From: Macondimonas sp045864775
GTDB lineage: Bacteria; Pseudomonadota; Gammaproteobacteria; UBA5335
DNA: 64,000 bases
Reading direction: 5' to 3'
Assembly: GCA_045864775.1 (NCBI GenBank)
Contig: BTVR01000002.1
Span: 310,001-374,000 of the forward strand
Below the pieces are notes generated by a model. The model had not been told where the DNA came from and did no database searches. It saw nothing but the letters and a program-made list of their open reading frames with translations. The position numbers were made by a program, and so were the translations under genes. This document shows, piece after piece, positions 25,679 to 34,950 of the stretch. The first letter of the stretch is position 1, and every line of letters starts with the position of its first letter.

Positions 25679-26767
25679 ATGGGAATTCAATGCGGTATCG
25701 TCGGCCTGCCCAACGTGGGCAAATCGACGCTGTTCAATGCCTTGACGCGCGCCGCCATTGCGGCCGAGAACTATCCGTTCTGTACCATCGACCCCAATGT
25801 CGGCGTCGTGCCGGTCCCCGACCCCCGGCTGATGGCGCTGGCGGAGATCGTGCGTCCTGAGCGCATCCTGCCCACCCACGTCGAGTTCGTGGACATTGCC
25901 GGGCTGGTGGCGGGCGCTGCCAAAGGCGAGGGACTGGGTAACCAGTTTCTGGCGCATATCCGTGAGACCGATGCCATTGCTCACGTGGTGCGCTGCTTCG
26001 ACGACCCGAACGTCATCCACGTCGCCGGCCGCGTGGATCCTTTGTCCGACGTCGAGGTGATCCAGACCGAGCTGGCGCTGGCGGATCTGTCCACGGTCGA
26101 AAAGGCGCTGACCCGGCTGGAGCGCAAGGCCAAGAGCGGTGATGCGGCAGCCAAAGCCGATGTGGCTCTGCTGCAGGAAGTATCCCAGTTGCTCGATCAG
26201 GGGCGGGCGGCTCGCCTCCGGGTGACCGACGAGCATGCGCGCGAGCTGCTCTTGCGCGAGCTGCATCTGATCACCGCCAAGCCGCTGATGTATGTGGCCA
26301 ATGTGGATGAATCCGGCGGTGGCCCGCATCTGGAAGCATTGCAGCGCATGGCGGCGGCAGAAGGCGCGCAGGTGGTGCCGATCTGCGCCGCCATCGAGGC
26401 CGAGATCGCCCAACTGGATGAGGCCGACCGGGCGGTGTTTCTGGATGATCTGGGCATGACCGAGGCGGGGCTCGACCGGGTCATCCGCGCGGCGTATGAG
26501 TTACTGCGCCTGCAAACTTTTTTCACGGCCGGGGTCAAAGAAGTCAGGGCGTGGACGGTGCGCGTCGGGGCCACGGCGCCGCAGGGCGCCGGTGTCATCC
26601 ACACCGACTTCGAGCGCGGCTTCATCCGCGCCGAGGTCATCGCCTACGAGGACTTCGTTGCGCACAAGGGCGAGGCGGGCGCCAAGGAAGCGGGCAAATG
26701 GCGTCTGGAAGGCAAGGATTACGTCCTGCGCGAAGGCGACGTGGTCCATTTCCGTTTCAATGTGTAA
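25679..26767 (+). CDS. ychF: YchF/OLA1-type redox-responsive ATPase
   Basis: 362-aa Obg-family protein that hydrolyses ATP and binds ribosomes. G1 is GLPNVGKST (about residues 8-16) and G3 is DIAGLV. The G4-equivalent NVDE in YVANVDESG is the variant that gives ATP specificity. The C-terminal TGS domain is at RAWTVRVGATAPQGAGVIHTDF. It directly follows pth, as in E. coli. Confidence 0.96.
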   Translation: MGIQCGIVGLPNVGKSTLFNALTRAAIAAENYPFCTIDPNVGVVPVPDPRLMALAEIVRPERILPTHVEFVDIAGLVAGAAKGEGLGNQFLAHIRETDAIAHVVRCFDDPNVIHVAGRVDPLSDVEVIQTELALADLSTVEKALTRLERKAKSGDAAAKADVALLQEVSQLLDQGRAARLRVTDEHARELLLRELHLITAKPLMYVANVDESGGGPHLEALQRMAAAEGAQVVPICAAIEAEIAQLDEADRAVFLDDLGMTEAGLDRVIRAAYELLRLQTFFTAGVKEVRAWTVRVGATAPQGAGVIHTDFERGFIRAEVIAYEDFVAHKGEAGAKEAGKWRLEGKDYVLREGDVVHFRFNV

Positions 26768-26804
26768 GACTGCTCGCAAGAGTAGATAGACGAGGGTCCA
26801 CATC

Positions 26805-27173
26805 ATGGCTCAGGCAGGCGCAAACGCGATGACTCCGCAGGCAGCGACGCCGCTGCTGTTTACCGACGCTGCGGCCGAGAAGGTGCGGCAGCTCTTGGAA
26901 GAGGAAAAGAATCCGGACCTGAAGCTGCGCGTGTTCGTCTCCGGTGGCGGCTGTTCAGGGTTCCAGTACGGATTCACTTTCGATGAAACCGAACAGGAAG
27001 GCGATTTACAGGTGTCCAATGCCGGTGTCGTTCTTCTGGTCGACGCCACCAGCATCCATTACCTGCAGGGTGCGGAGATCGACTACGCGGAGGGATTGGA
27101 GGGTGAGCGTTTCGTGATCCGCAATCCCAACGCCAGCACGACCTGCGGGTGCGGTTCGTCGTTTTCGATATAG
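26805..27173 (+). CDS. erpA: Iron-sulfur cluster insertion protein ErpA
   Basis: 122-aa A-type carrier that delivers Fe-S clusters to apoproteins. The three ligand cysteines are in GGGCSGFQYGF and the C-terminal TTCGCGSSFSI. VLLVDATSIHYLQGAEIDY is typical of ErpA. It follows ychF in the same direction. Confidence 0.92.
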   Translation: MAQAGANAMTPQAATPLLFTDAAAEKVRQLLEEEKNPDLKLRVFVSGGGCSGFQYGFTFDETEQEGDLQVSNAGVVLLVDATSIHYLQGAEIDYAEGLEGERFVIRNPNASTTCGCGSSFSI

Positions 27174-27227
27174 GATTGCGGGTTGCCGGCACAGTGACAG
27201 CAGCCCTGAAAAGGCTTTTTGATGGGT

Positions 27228-28337
27228 TCAACCCGGTAAAAAAACGGCGCCCATGATACCGGCTCGCCGGGCGCCGGTAACGGCCGGCGCATTACCCGGT
27301 TCGCCGTTCATAGTGCGGTAGGCCAGCCAGGCAAACGCCGCAGCTTCAATCCATTCCGGATCCCAGCCCAGCGACGCTGTCGATGCGACGGGCACGGGCC
27401 TCAGCCGGTCGGCCAGGCGTTCCATGACAAAGCCGTTATGTGCGCCGCCGCCGCACACCAAGAGGCGCTGCGGCGAGGGCGTCATCTGCTCCAGTGCGGT
27501 GGCCACGGATTCGACTGTGAGTTCGAGCAGCGTGCGTTGAACGTCTGCGGGCGTTGCCGATGTATCGCTCCTGGCCAAGACTTGCTGAAGCCAGCCGGGA
27601 TTGAACCGGTCGAGACCTGTGCTCTTGGGCGGTCGGGCGGCGAAATAGGGTTCCGCCAGCAGCTCCATCAGCAGTCCCGGCAAGACCCGGCCGGTCCGTG
27701 CCCACGCCCCGTCCGCATCGTGGCTGAACCCCTGATGCCGCCTTGTCCAAGCATCCATCAGACAGTTTGCCGGTCCGCAGTCGAAGCCGGCGACGATGCG
27801 TCCCGCGGCATCCAGCAGCGTCAGATTGGCGATGCCGCCCAGATTGAGGACCGCCCGCGTTTCGTCGGGGGCGCTGAATTGCGCCGCATGAAACAGCGGC
27901 ACCAGCGGCGCGCCTTCTCCACCCAGCAGGATGTCGCGCATGCGCCAATCGGCGACCGTCAGAATGCCGGTCTCGAGCGCCACGCGCTGGGCATTGGCCA
28001 TCTGCAGAGAGTAGGCGTACCGATGCTTCGGGCGATGGCGCAGGGTCTGACCGTGCAGGCCGATCGCATGAATCGCCGCGGGGCGCAGAGCGGCACGCCG
28101 GACGAGGGTCAGCGCGGCGCGGGCGAAACAGGCGCCCAGTTGCAGATCGAGCGTAAGGGATGCATCCAGGGTCCCGCCCGTCGGATGACGCGATATGGCG
28201 CGGATTTGCCGTGCGAGGCGGCCGGGCAGGGGTTCGCTGTGCACGGCCTCCAAGGTGGATACGCCGTCCCGGATACGAAGCAGCGCTGCATCGATGCCAT
28301 CCGCGCTGGTGCCTGACATGAGCCCGATCAGGCGCAT
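27228..28337 (-). CDS. anmK: Anhydro-N-acetylmuramic acid kinase
   Basis: 369-aa enzyme that opens and phosphorylates 1,6-anhydroMurNAc during murein recycling. The N-terminal ATP loop MSGTSADGIDAALL, LNLGGIANLT, DCGPANCLMD and VCGGGAHNGFVMERL match AnmK. It lies 16 bp after the murein endopeptidase gene; the pair forms a wall-recycling operon divergent from tyrS. Confidence 0.95.
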   Translation of the reverse strand: MRLIGLMSGTSADGIDAALLRIRDGVSTLEAVHSEPLPGRLARQIRAISRHPTGGTLDASLTLDLQLGACFARAALTLVRRAALRPAAIHAIGLHGQTLRHRPKHRYAYSLQMANAQRVALETGILTVADWRMRDILLGGEGAPLVPLFHAAQFSAPDETRAVLNLGGIANLTLLDAAGRIVAGFDCGPANCLMDAWTRRHQGFSHDADGAWARTGRVLPGLLMELLAEPYFAARPPKSTGLDRFNPGWLQQVLARSDTSATPADVQRTLLELTVESVATALEQMTPSPQRLLVCGGGAHNGFVMERLADRLRPVPVASTASLGWDPEWIEAAAFAWLAYRTMNGEPGNAPAVTGARRAGIMGAVFLPG

Positions 28338-28353
28338 AGCGGATGCTGCGATT

Positions 28354-29823
28354 TCAGTTGGTGGTAGCGGCTGCGCGCGTCTGCGCCAGTTGCGTAGGAC
28401 GGGCGGGTTCGAGGCTCGCCAGAAGCGAGGCGGCTTGCTGTTTGAACGCTTGGAGTTCGCGCCCGGTCAGGTTGTCCGCGAGAGCGGTATTGACCTTGAG
28501 CGGGTCGCGATGAACCCCGTCGACGCGCAGCTCGTAGTGCAGATGCGGGCCGGTGGCGAGACCCGTCGACCCGACATAACCGATGGTCTGGCCGGCGCGA
28601 ACCGCCGCGCCGACCGATGTACCCTTGGCGAAGCCGCTCATGTGCGCATACAGCGTGCTGTGATGCTTGCCGTGGGCAATCTCGACGACGTTGCCGTAGC
28701 CGCCTTTTCGGCCCTGAAAGATGACTTTGCCGTCACCCGCTGCCTTGATGGCGGTGCCCTGCGGGGCGGCGTAGTCCACGCCCTTGTGGGCGCGGATGGT
28801 ATTGAGGATGGGATGGCGCCGCCCGAGATTGAATCCCGAACTGATGCGGCTGAAGTCGACCGGCGTGCGCAGAAAGGCCTTGCGCAGGCTCGTGCCGTCC
28901 GGCGCGTAATAACGGCCCTGATCCCCGCTTCCGTATCGAATGGCTTTGTAGGTCTTGCCCCGATTTTTGAATGCGGCGGCGAGAATGGGGCCGGAGACGA
29001 CTTTCTCGCCGTCGCGGAAGCCCGCCTCGTACACGACGGTGAGCTCATCGCCTTCGCGCAGATCCAGCGCGAAGTCGATTTCGTAGCCGAAGATTTGCGC
29101 GAACTGCATGATGGCGGCATAGCTCAGTCCGGCATCGGCGCCCGCCTGAGCCAGTGAGCTTCGGACGACGCCACGCGCCGTGACAGGTCGCGTTTCCACG
29201 GGGTGAGTGATCAGCTCAGATTTGAACTGCTCGCCGGCGCGCGTCAGATGGAGAGTCTTCAGGGAATCGACGTCGTGGACCAACTCGGCAATGCGGCCGC
29301 CATCATCGATCTTGATGCGAAACTCGTCGCCCGGTTGCAACTCGCGCAAGTAGCGTTTGTGCTTGCCGATCTGTGAAATGGCTTGAAGATCTTCGTGCGC
29401 CAACTCGAAGCGCTCGAAGATGCGCGACAGCGAGTCACCGGCCGTCACCGTGAGCGAGATCCAATCGGGGTCAACGAACGGATCGTCGGCCGGATTCAGC
29501 GCAAACGGGCGCTCTTCCCGCAGCAGGTCCGCGGAGGCCCCCAGGTATTTCTCGCCCAGGATCTCGTCCAAGGTTTGAGCGGTCAGTCGGAGTATGCCTT
29601 CGGACTGCTCCTCGTCCATGACGATGGGCGACTCTCCAACCCCGGGCTCGATCATCTGCCGCATGGCGGCCGCGTCGCCCATGTGGAGCGCAAAGCTCAG
29701 GGAGAGAATGGGGAGCGCGGCCCCGAAAACAAACCAGTGCAAGGGACTGCTTTTGGGTGATTGAGGCTTTGCGGGGAGGAGGGCCTTATAATCGTCCGAA
29801 ACACGGGTGCCGAGGTCCTTCAT
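28354..29823 (-). CDS. M23 murein endopeptidase (MepM-like)
   Basis: 489-aa periplasmic peptidase anchored by one N-terminal membrane segment (LHWFVFGAALPILSLSFAL). An OapA/LysM-like region (ISLTVTAGDSLSRIFERFELAHEDL) binds murein at about residues 145-190. The C-terminal LytM domain has the zinc ligands in HKGVDYAAPQG and HLHYEL. It cleaves D,D cross-links during wall growth. The ATG at 29823 is supported by a purine-rich leader. It is transcribed divergently from tyrS and with anmK. Confidence 0.92.
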   Translation of the reverse strand: MKDLGTRVSDDYKALLPAKPQSPKSSPLHWFVFGAALPILSLSFALHMGDAAAMRQMIEPGVGESPIVMDEEQSEGILRLTAQTLDEILGEKYLGASADLLREERPFALNPADDPFVDPDWISLTVTAGDSLSRIFERFELAHEDLQAISQIGKHKRYLRELQPGDEFRIKIDDGGRIAELVHDVDSLKTLHLTRAGEQFKSELITHPVETRPVTARGVVRSSLAQAGADAGLSYAAIMQFAQIFGYEIDFALDLREGDELTVVYEAGFRDGEKVVSGPILAAAFKNRGKTYKAIRYGSGDQGRYYAPDGTSLRKAFLRTPVDFSRISSGFNLGRRHPILNTIRAHKGVDYAAPQGTAIKAAGDGKVIFQGRKGGYGNVVEIAHGKHHSTLYAHMSGFAKGTSVGAAVRAGQTIGYVGSTGLATGPHLHYELRVDGVHRDPLKVNTALADNLTGRELQAFKQQAASLLASLEPARPTQLAQTRAAATTN

Positions 29824-30002
29824 GCCTGCTCTTCCATCCTGATCGCCGCCTTCCATTCGAGCCGTCGCTCAATGATCGGTGCAAGGTAACCTGTGCCGCC
29901 TGCGTGTGGCAAGTCAGCGATCGTCACTCTGAACAGCGGTTGGCATGACTGGTCGGTGCCGACGACTTGGCGATGCCATATCTATTAATTAAGGAGTCCC
30001 CA

Positions 30003-31202
30003 ATGAGCGCCGAGCCTGACGGCTGGGAGTTGTTGACGCGAGGCGTCGATGAAATTCTGCCCGCCGAGGGTTTGCGGGAACGTCTGGCCCGTGGTGGGCC
30101 GTTGCGGATCAAGGCCGGCTTCGATCCGACGGCGCCTGATCTGCATCTGGGGCATACCGTGTTGCTGACCAAGATGCGCCAGTTCCAGGACCTCGGCCAT
30201 CACGTCATCTTCCTGATCGGCGACTTCACGGGGCGCATAGGCGACCCTACCGGCAAGAACGTGACGCGCAAGCCGCTGACCGACGATCAGGTTCGGGAAA
30301 ATGCCCAAACCTACGCCGATCAGGTGTTTCGTATCCTGGACCCCGAGCGGACCGAGATCGCTTTCAATTCGACCTGGATGGACGCGATGGCCGTGGCCGA
30401 TCTGATCCGCCTGGCGTCGCACTACACGGTTGCCCGCATGCTCGAGCGCGACGACTTCACCAAGCGATATGCCTCGGGGCAAAGCATTGCCATCCACGAA
30501 TTCCTCTATCCGTTGATCCAGGGCTATGACTCTGTGGCCTTGCGGGCCGATGTCGAGCTGGGAGGGACGGACCAGAAATTCAACCTGCTCATGGGGAGGC
30601 ACTTGCAGCAGGTGCATGGCCAGCCTGCGCAGGTGGTGATGACCCTGCCTCTGCTCGAGGGGCTCGACGGTGTACAAAAGATGTCGAAGTCGCTGGGCAA
30701 TACGGTTGCCATTGAAGACCCGCCGGAGGAAATGTTCGGCAAGCTCATGTCGATATCCGACGAGCTGATGTGGCGGTACTACGATCTCCTGAGCGCGAGT
30801 GATGCGGCTCAGATCCGTCGGCATAAGGAGCGAATCGCGGAAGGGGGGAATCCGCGGGACGTCAAGATCGAGCTTGCCTTGGAGTTGGTGACGCGATTTC
30901 ATGACTCGCAGGCCGCGCGTCTCGCCCATGAGTCGTTCGTCAAGCGGTTTCAGCAGGGCGGCGTACCAGACGACATGCCGGTGCATACGGTCGTGGCCGG
31001 CAGTGAGGGACAGTGGTTGCCCGCGGTGATGAAGGCTGTCGCAGTCGCGGGTAGCACGTCGGAAGCCATGCGCCTCATTCGCGAGGGCGCCGTTCGCATC
31101 GACGGCCAGCGGGTTGAGGATCCTGACCTCAGGATCGCCGGCCCCGGGAGCGTCGTCCTCCAGGTTGGACGTCGCCGATTCGCGCGCATCATTCTCGAAT
31201 AA
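30003..31202 (+). CDS. tyrS: Tyrosyl-tRNA synthetase
   Basis: 399-aa class I synthetase with HLGH (about residue 46), KMSKS (about 230) and a C-terminal S4 RNA-binding domain (SEAMRLIREGAVRIDGQRVED). TTAAGGAG lies just before the ATG at 30003. tyrS immediately upstream of an rRNA operon is also seen in Pseudomonas, so this junction is likely native. Confidence 0.95.
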   Translation: MSAEPDGWELLTRGVDEILPAEGLRERLARGGPLRIKAGFDPTAPDLHLGHTVLLTKMRQFQDLGHHVIFLIGDFTGRIGDPTGKNVTRKPLTDDQVRENAQTYADQVFRILDPERTEIAFNSTWMDAMAVADLIRLASHYTVARMLERDDFTKRYASGQSIAIHEFLYPLIQGYDSVALRADVELGGTDQKFNLLMGRHLQQVHGQPAQVVMTLPLLEGLDGVQKMSKSLGNTVAIEDPPEEMFGKLMSISDELMWRYYDLLSASDAAQIRRHKERIAEGGNPRDVKIELALELVTRFHDSQAARLAHESFVKRFQQGGVPDDMPVHTVVAGSEGQWLPAVMKAVAVAGSTSEAMRLIREGAVRIDGQRVEDPDLRIAGPGSVVLQVGRRRFARIILE

Positions 31203-31274
31203 TGGCGTCAGGCGGAAAGCAGCCCATTAAAACCAGCATGTTATGCGACCTCTCGCCAGCGCAGCAGAAAGGGC

Positions 31275-31302
31275 TTGACCGCCCTTCGGATCCCCGTATA
31301 AT
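31275..31302 (+). promoter_or_regulatory. rrn promoter P1 candidate
   Basis: -35 TTGACC (31275-31280), 16-bp spacer, -10 TATAAT (31297-31302). It is the first of three sigma-70-like elements between tyrS and the 16S gene. Confidence 0.7.
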
Positions 31303-31368
31303 GCGCCCTCTCAGCACGGCTGAGCGTTGAGCGGAACTTGAAGAAAGACGCTCAGGCCAAACGAAAGT

Positions 31369-31396
31369 TTGACAACGCAAAAAAAAGTGCTAGAAT
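31369..31396 (+). promoter_or_regulatory. rrn promoter P2 candidate
   Basis: -35 TTGACA (31369-31374), 16-bp spacer with an A-rich run, -10 TAGAAT (31391-31396). Confidence 0.75.
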
Positions 31397-31473
31397 GATC
31401 GACCTCAAAGCGGCGACGCATTGAGGGGTCAACTCAAGAAATCGATCAGCGGAAACGCTAACGAAAAAAAGAG

Positions 31474-31501
31474 TTGACAAGCCCATACGGGCTGGTAAAA
31501 T
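31474..31501 (+). promoter_or_regulatory. rrn promoter P3 candidate
   Basis: -35 TTGACA (31474-31479), 16-bp spacer, -10 TAAAAT (31496-31501), preceded by an A-rich upstream stretch resembling an UP element. The GC-rich GACCTC just after P2 and P3 resembles the discriminator of stringently controlled rRNA promoters. Confidence 0.75.
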
Positions 31502-31558
31502 GGCCGACCTCAACACGAGGTGGCCAAGGAAGACGAAAGTCTTCCAGCCCCAAGTGGG

Positions 31559-31570
31559 CGCTCTTTAAAA
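31559..31570 (+). promoter_or_regulatory. boxA antitermination element of the rrn leader
   Basis: CGCTCTTTAAAA matches the boxA consensus TGCTCTTTAACA that loads the Nus antitermination complex on rRNA transcripts. It lies about 130 bp before mature 16S. Confidence 0.75.
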
Positions 31571-31697
31571 ATTTGGAATCAAGCAGCTTATGTGGGCGCT
31601 TTCGTCGAATGTTGATGCAATAGTATCAATAAATTGCGCCTTGGGCAACCAAGGTAAGCGACCAAATTGATGGATAGCGATATCCATCTTCAAGATT

Positions 31698-32507
<810 letters not shown>

Positions 32508-32925
32508 GGTTGTAGGCCTCGAACTCCTCGCGCTCGAAGCCCGACGCCACCCGGTCGGCCGTAGCGATGATCCACTGCAGGAAGGTGTCGGGCTTGTGAT
32601 GGCGCGCGGCGGCATTGATCAGCGAGTCGTCCGCGTCGCGGTCGCTCCAGGGCCGGAACGGCGTCATGTCCGCGCCGACCAGTTCGGGCAGGTGGCGCTC
32701 CAGCAGGTCGAAAGCGATGGCCGTGTAGGCGGCATGCACATGCGTGTAGCGGCCGTCGAACTGCGGGCAGTAGAGCTGCTTGCTGATCTCGGCGCGGCTG
32801 TTGCCGTCGGCGTCTTTTTGCTGTGCCTCCTCGATCCGCGCGCGCTCGGCGAATTTGCCGAGATCGTGCAGATAGGCCGCCAGCGCGACGCGGCACGCGG
32901 GTTCCAAAAGCTCATGCGGCTGCAT
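32508..32925 (-). pseudogene. cas10: cas10/csm1 fragment (N-terminal HD domain only)
   Basis: 139 codons of a Cas10-type protein remain, from ATG 32925 (strong GAGGGAG ribosome-binding site) to the 16S junction. The HD nuclease motif LHDLGKF (His20-Asp21) and the later HHKPDTFLQWIIATADRVASGF-type segment identify the N-terminal HD domain of type III Cas10, nearest to Csm1. The Palm/cyclase domains with GGDD are absent. Beyond 32508 the frame continues through antisense 16S sequence and is meaningless. As it stands it cannot make cyclic oligoadenylate. Confidence 0.8.
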
Positions 32926-33012
32926 CGACAGCTCCCTCGATTTCGATCACTGAGCGGTGTGAAGACACCGCGGCCATTGTCTTCGTGAATCTTTCCCTAC
33001 CTTGGATTGCCA

Positions 33013-33025
33013 CAAGCTTGCCGTC
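33013..33025. promoter_or_regulatory. Shared palindromic cas-promoter motif, copy 1 (upstream of cas10)
   Basis: CAAGCTTGCCGTC, read on the minus strand as GACGGCAAGCTTG, lies 88 bp upstream of the cas10 start. The same sequence occurs upstream of the Csx14-family gene and of cas6. In this copy the outer base of the GCAAGCTTGC palindrome is A instead of G. Confidence 0.5.
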
Positions 33026-33115
33026 GTCCATCCCCGCGCCGACCCCGGCCCGGCGTCCGCGCTGTTTCAAGGGCAGCCAAGGCGCCATGCGGATACACAT
33101 TCGGAGGGGTATGCC

Positions 33116-33331
33116 ATGCGAACCAACGTCGTGATCGACGACGAACTGGTGGCCGAAGTCATGCGCGTCACCCATGCCCGCACCAAGCGCGAGGCGGTCG
33201 ATCTGGCGCTGCGCGAGCTGCTCGCGCGCCGGGGCCAGCGCGAACTGAAGGCACTGGCCGGCAGCGAACTGATCGACCCGGACTACGACGTGCGCGCGGT
33301 GCGTCGCGGCATGAGCCGTGGTACTGGCTGA
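33116..33331 (+). CDS. vapB: VapB-type antitoxin
   Basis: 71-aa antitoxin with a ribbon-helix-helix-type N-terminus (MRTNVVIDDELVAEVMRVTHARTKREAVDLALRELL), the pattern of VapB family 2 proteins, and a C-terminal toxin-binding tail. GGAGG precedes the ATG. Its stop overlaps the start of vapC by 14 bp. It lies divergently from the cas10 fragment, within the CRISPR region. Confidence 0.88.
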   Translation: MRTNVVIDDELVAEVMRVTHARTKREAVDLALRELLARRGQRELKALAGSELIDPDYDVRAVRRGMSRGTG

Positions 33332-33719
33332 CGCGGCGGTCGGGATCGACTGGCTGCGCCGCCGCGCCACGCCCGCGACCGCGCGGCTCGACGCGCTGCT
33401 CGACGAGGGCGATGCCTGCATCGCGCCGGTGATCCTGCAGGAGCTGCTGCAGGGCGCGCGCTCGCCCCAGGCGCTGGCGGAACTGCGCCGCCGCTTTGCC
33501 GTGCTGCCGATGCTGGAGCCCGCGCCGGGTGGGACCACCCATGCCGAGGCCGGTGCGCTGTACGCGCGCTGCCGCTGGGCCGGGGTCACGCCCCGCAGCC
33601 CGCGAGACTGCGTGATCGCCCGGCTCGCCATCGAATACGAACTGCCGTTGCTGCACGACGACCGCCACTTCGAGGCCATTGCCGGCGTCGAGCCGACCTT
33701 CCGGCTGCTGCGGGCGTAG
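33318..33719 (+). CDS. vapC: VapC-type PIN-domain toxin
   Basis: 133-aa PIN-domain ribonuclease expected to cleave tRNA or rRNA. The acidic residues are in VLADAAVGIDWL, ILQELLQGA, and SPRDCVIARLAIEYELPLLHDDRHFEAI. The GTG start overlaps vapB. In family members the second motif residue after the first Asp is usually Thr or Ser; here it is Ala. The module may stabilise the CRISPR region. Confidence 0.9.
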   Translation: MVLADAAVGIDWLRRRATPATARLDALLDEGDACIAPVILQELLQGARSPQALAELRRRFAVLPMLEPAPGGTTHAEAGALYARCRWAGVTPRSPRDCVIARLAIEYELPLLHDDRHFEAIAGVEPTFRLLRA

Positions 33720-33744
33720 TCGCCGCGGCAAGGGGCCAGCGGCC

Positions 33745-34944
33745 TCACGCCTCCAACCTCTGCAAACACCTTTGGATCTCCGCAGCGAGATTGTCTCGGT
33801 CGCGCAGGAGGCGTTGCAGCGCCTCGCGCGTGGGTGGCGTACCGTGCGCCAGCGCGTTGCGCAGGTTTTTGAGCGTCAGAAAAGCATTGCGCTTCCCGTC
33901 GGTATGCTCACCGGCGTGCAGTTCGGCGCCGAATGCCTGGGCCACTTGCTCCCGGACGGGGTAATCCAGCGGATCGCATCCCTGCTCGATGCACAGCCGG
34001 CTGACCAGGCTCTCGTAGCCAAAAATGGCGGCACGCACGACGTCGCCCCGGTGCAGGTACTGATGCGCAAGCTTGCGCTGACGTGCCGCCAGGTTCGATT
34101 CGCGCGCCCAGGCCAGACGTTCGCGCAGACGCTTTTGGAACAGGCCGCTGGCGCCCGGCAGCGGCGCATCGAGCGCCGGCAGGAAGGTGCGCAGTTGCCG
34201 GGTGGCGTCGGCCACGTTGGATATGCGTTCGAAAAAGGCGGCGTCTTGCAGGCAGCGGGTCTTGTCCGCCGGCACGCCGTCGGCCGCCAGCAGCGGCGCG
34301 AACACGCCGTAATCGCCGCTGGCGTCGAATACGGCCAGCGCCTCCACCCAGCGCTGGATGGTGAGCAGGCCGTCCAGTCGCAGCACTGGCGTGTGGTCGT
34401 CCGCGGTCATTTCGAGAGCGCCGTAGTAGATGCCGGTGACCGTGCGCCCCAGGCGTTCGAGCACGAAGGCGGATACCAGGCTCAGCATCGGCAGATGACG
34501 GAAGCCGTGCGTCACATCGATGCTCACCTCGCCGTGCCCGGCGGCCTGTTCGATGCACTCCAGAATCTGTCGCTGCTCGGCCGCGTCACGCCCAAAAGGG
34601 ATCAGCCTGAGGCGCACCGGCCGGGCGACGGCACGCTGGACCAGCGGCTGGGCGCGGTCGAGCAGGTTCACTGTGACGCTTCCGGCGGCCACTGCCTCCA
34701 TCATTTCGAGGCGCAGCGCCTCTTCGGCCTCGGCGATGCCGGGCAGGTTCTCGATCAACACGTCCCACATGCTGGACTCGGTGCCGAGCAACACCAGCAG
34801 GTCGGGTTTGAGATGCCGGGCCAGCGCCAGGCCGAAGAACGGCGTGGCGTCGGCTGTACCGTCGGCAAAGCGATAGCTCGCCTTGCGATAGCCTGAAGTG
34901 GGATTGTCGCGGCCGCGGCCCAGAAGGCTCACCAGGGTGTGCAT
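33745..34944 (-). CDS. Csx1-family CARF-HEPN ribonuclease (TIGR02221/Csx2-like)
   Basis: 399-aa accessory protein of type III CRISPR systems. The N-terminal CARF domain shows LVSLLGRGRDNPTSGYRKASY and the sensor-region motif VSIDVTHGFRHLPML, typical of the TM1812/TIGR02221 group. The C-terminal HEPN domain carries RNALAH (Arg362-His367), the R-x4-H RNase signature. It should be activated by cyclic oligoadenylate made by Cas10 and cleave RNA non-specifically. It starts 6 bp after the Csx14-family gene, with GGAGG upstream. Its activator synthase is truncated in this window. Confidence 0.88.
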   Translation of the reverse strand: MHTLVSLLGRGRDNPTSGYRKASYRFADGTADATPFFGLALARHLKPDLLVLLGTESSMWDVLIENLPGIAEAEEALRLEMMEAVAAGSVTVNLLDRAQPLVQRAVARPVRLRLIPFGRDAAEQRQILECIEQAAGHGEVSIDVTHGFRHLPMLSLVSAFVLERLGRTVTGIYYGALEMTADDHTPVLRLDGLLTIQRWVEALAVFDASGDYGVFAPLLAADGVPADKTRCLQDAAFFERISNVADATRQLRTFLPALDAPLPGASGLFQKRLRERLAWARESNLAARQRKLAHQYLHRGDVVRAAIFGYESLVSRLCIEQGCDPLDYPVREQVAQAFGAELHAGEHTDGKRNAFLTLKNLRNALAHGTPPTREALQRLLRDRDNLAAEIQRCLQRLEA

Positions 34945-34950
34945 CGGCGT

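Noticed and set aside
27195..27222. Possible terminator after erpA (AGCC...GGCTTTTTG)
   Set aside because: The stem is only four base pairs, too short to call.
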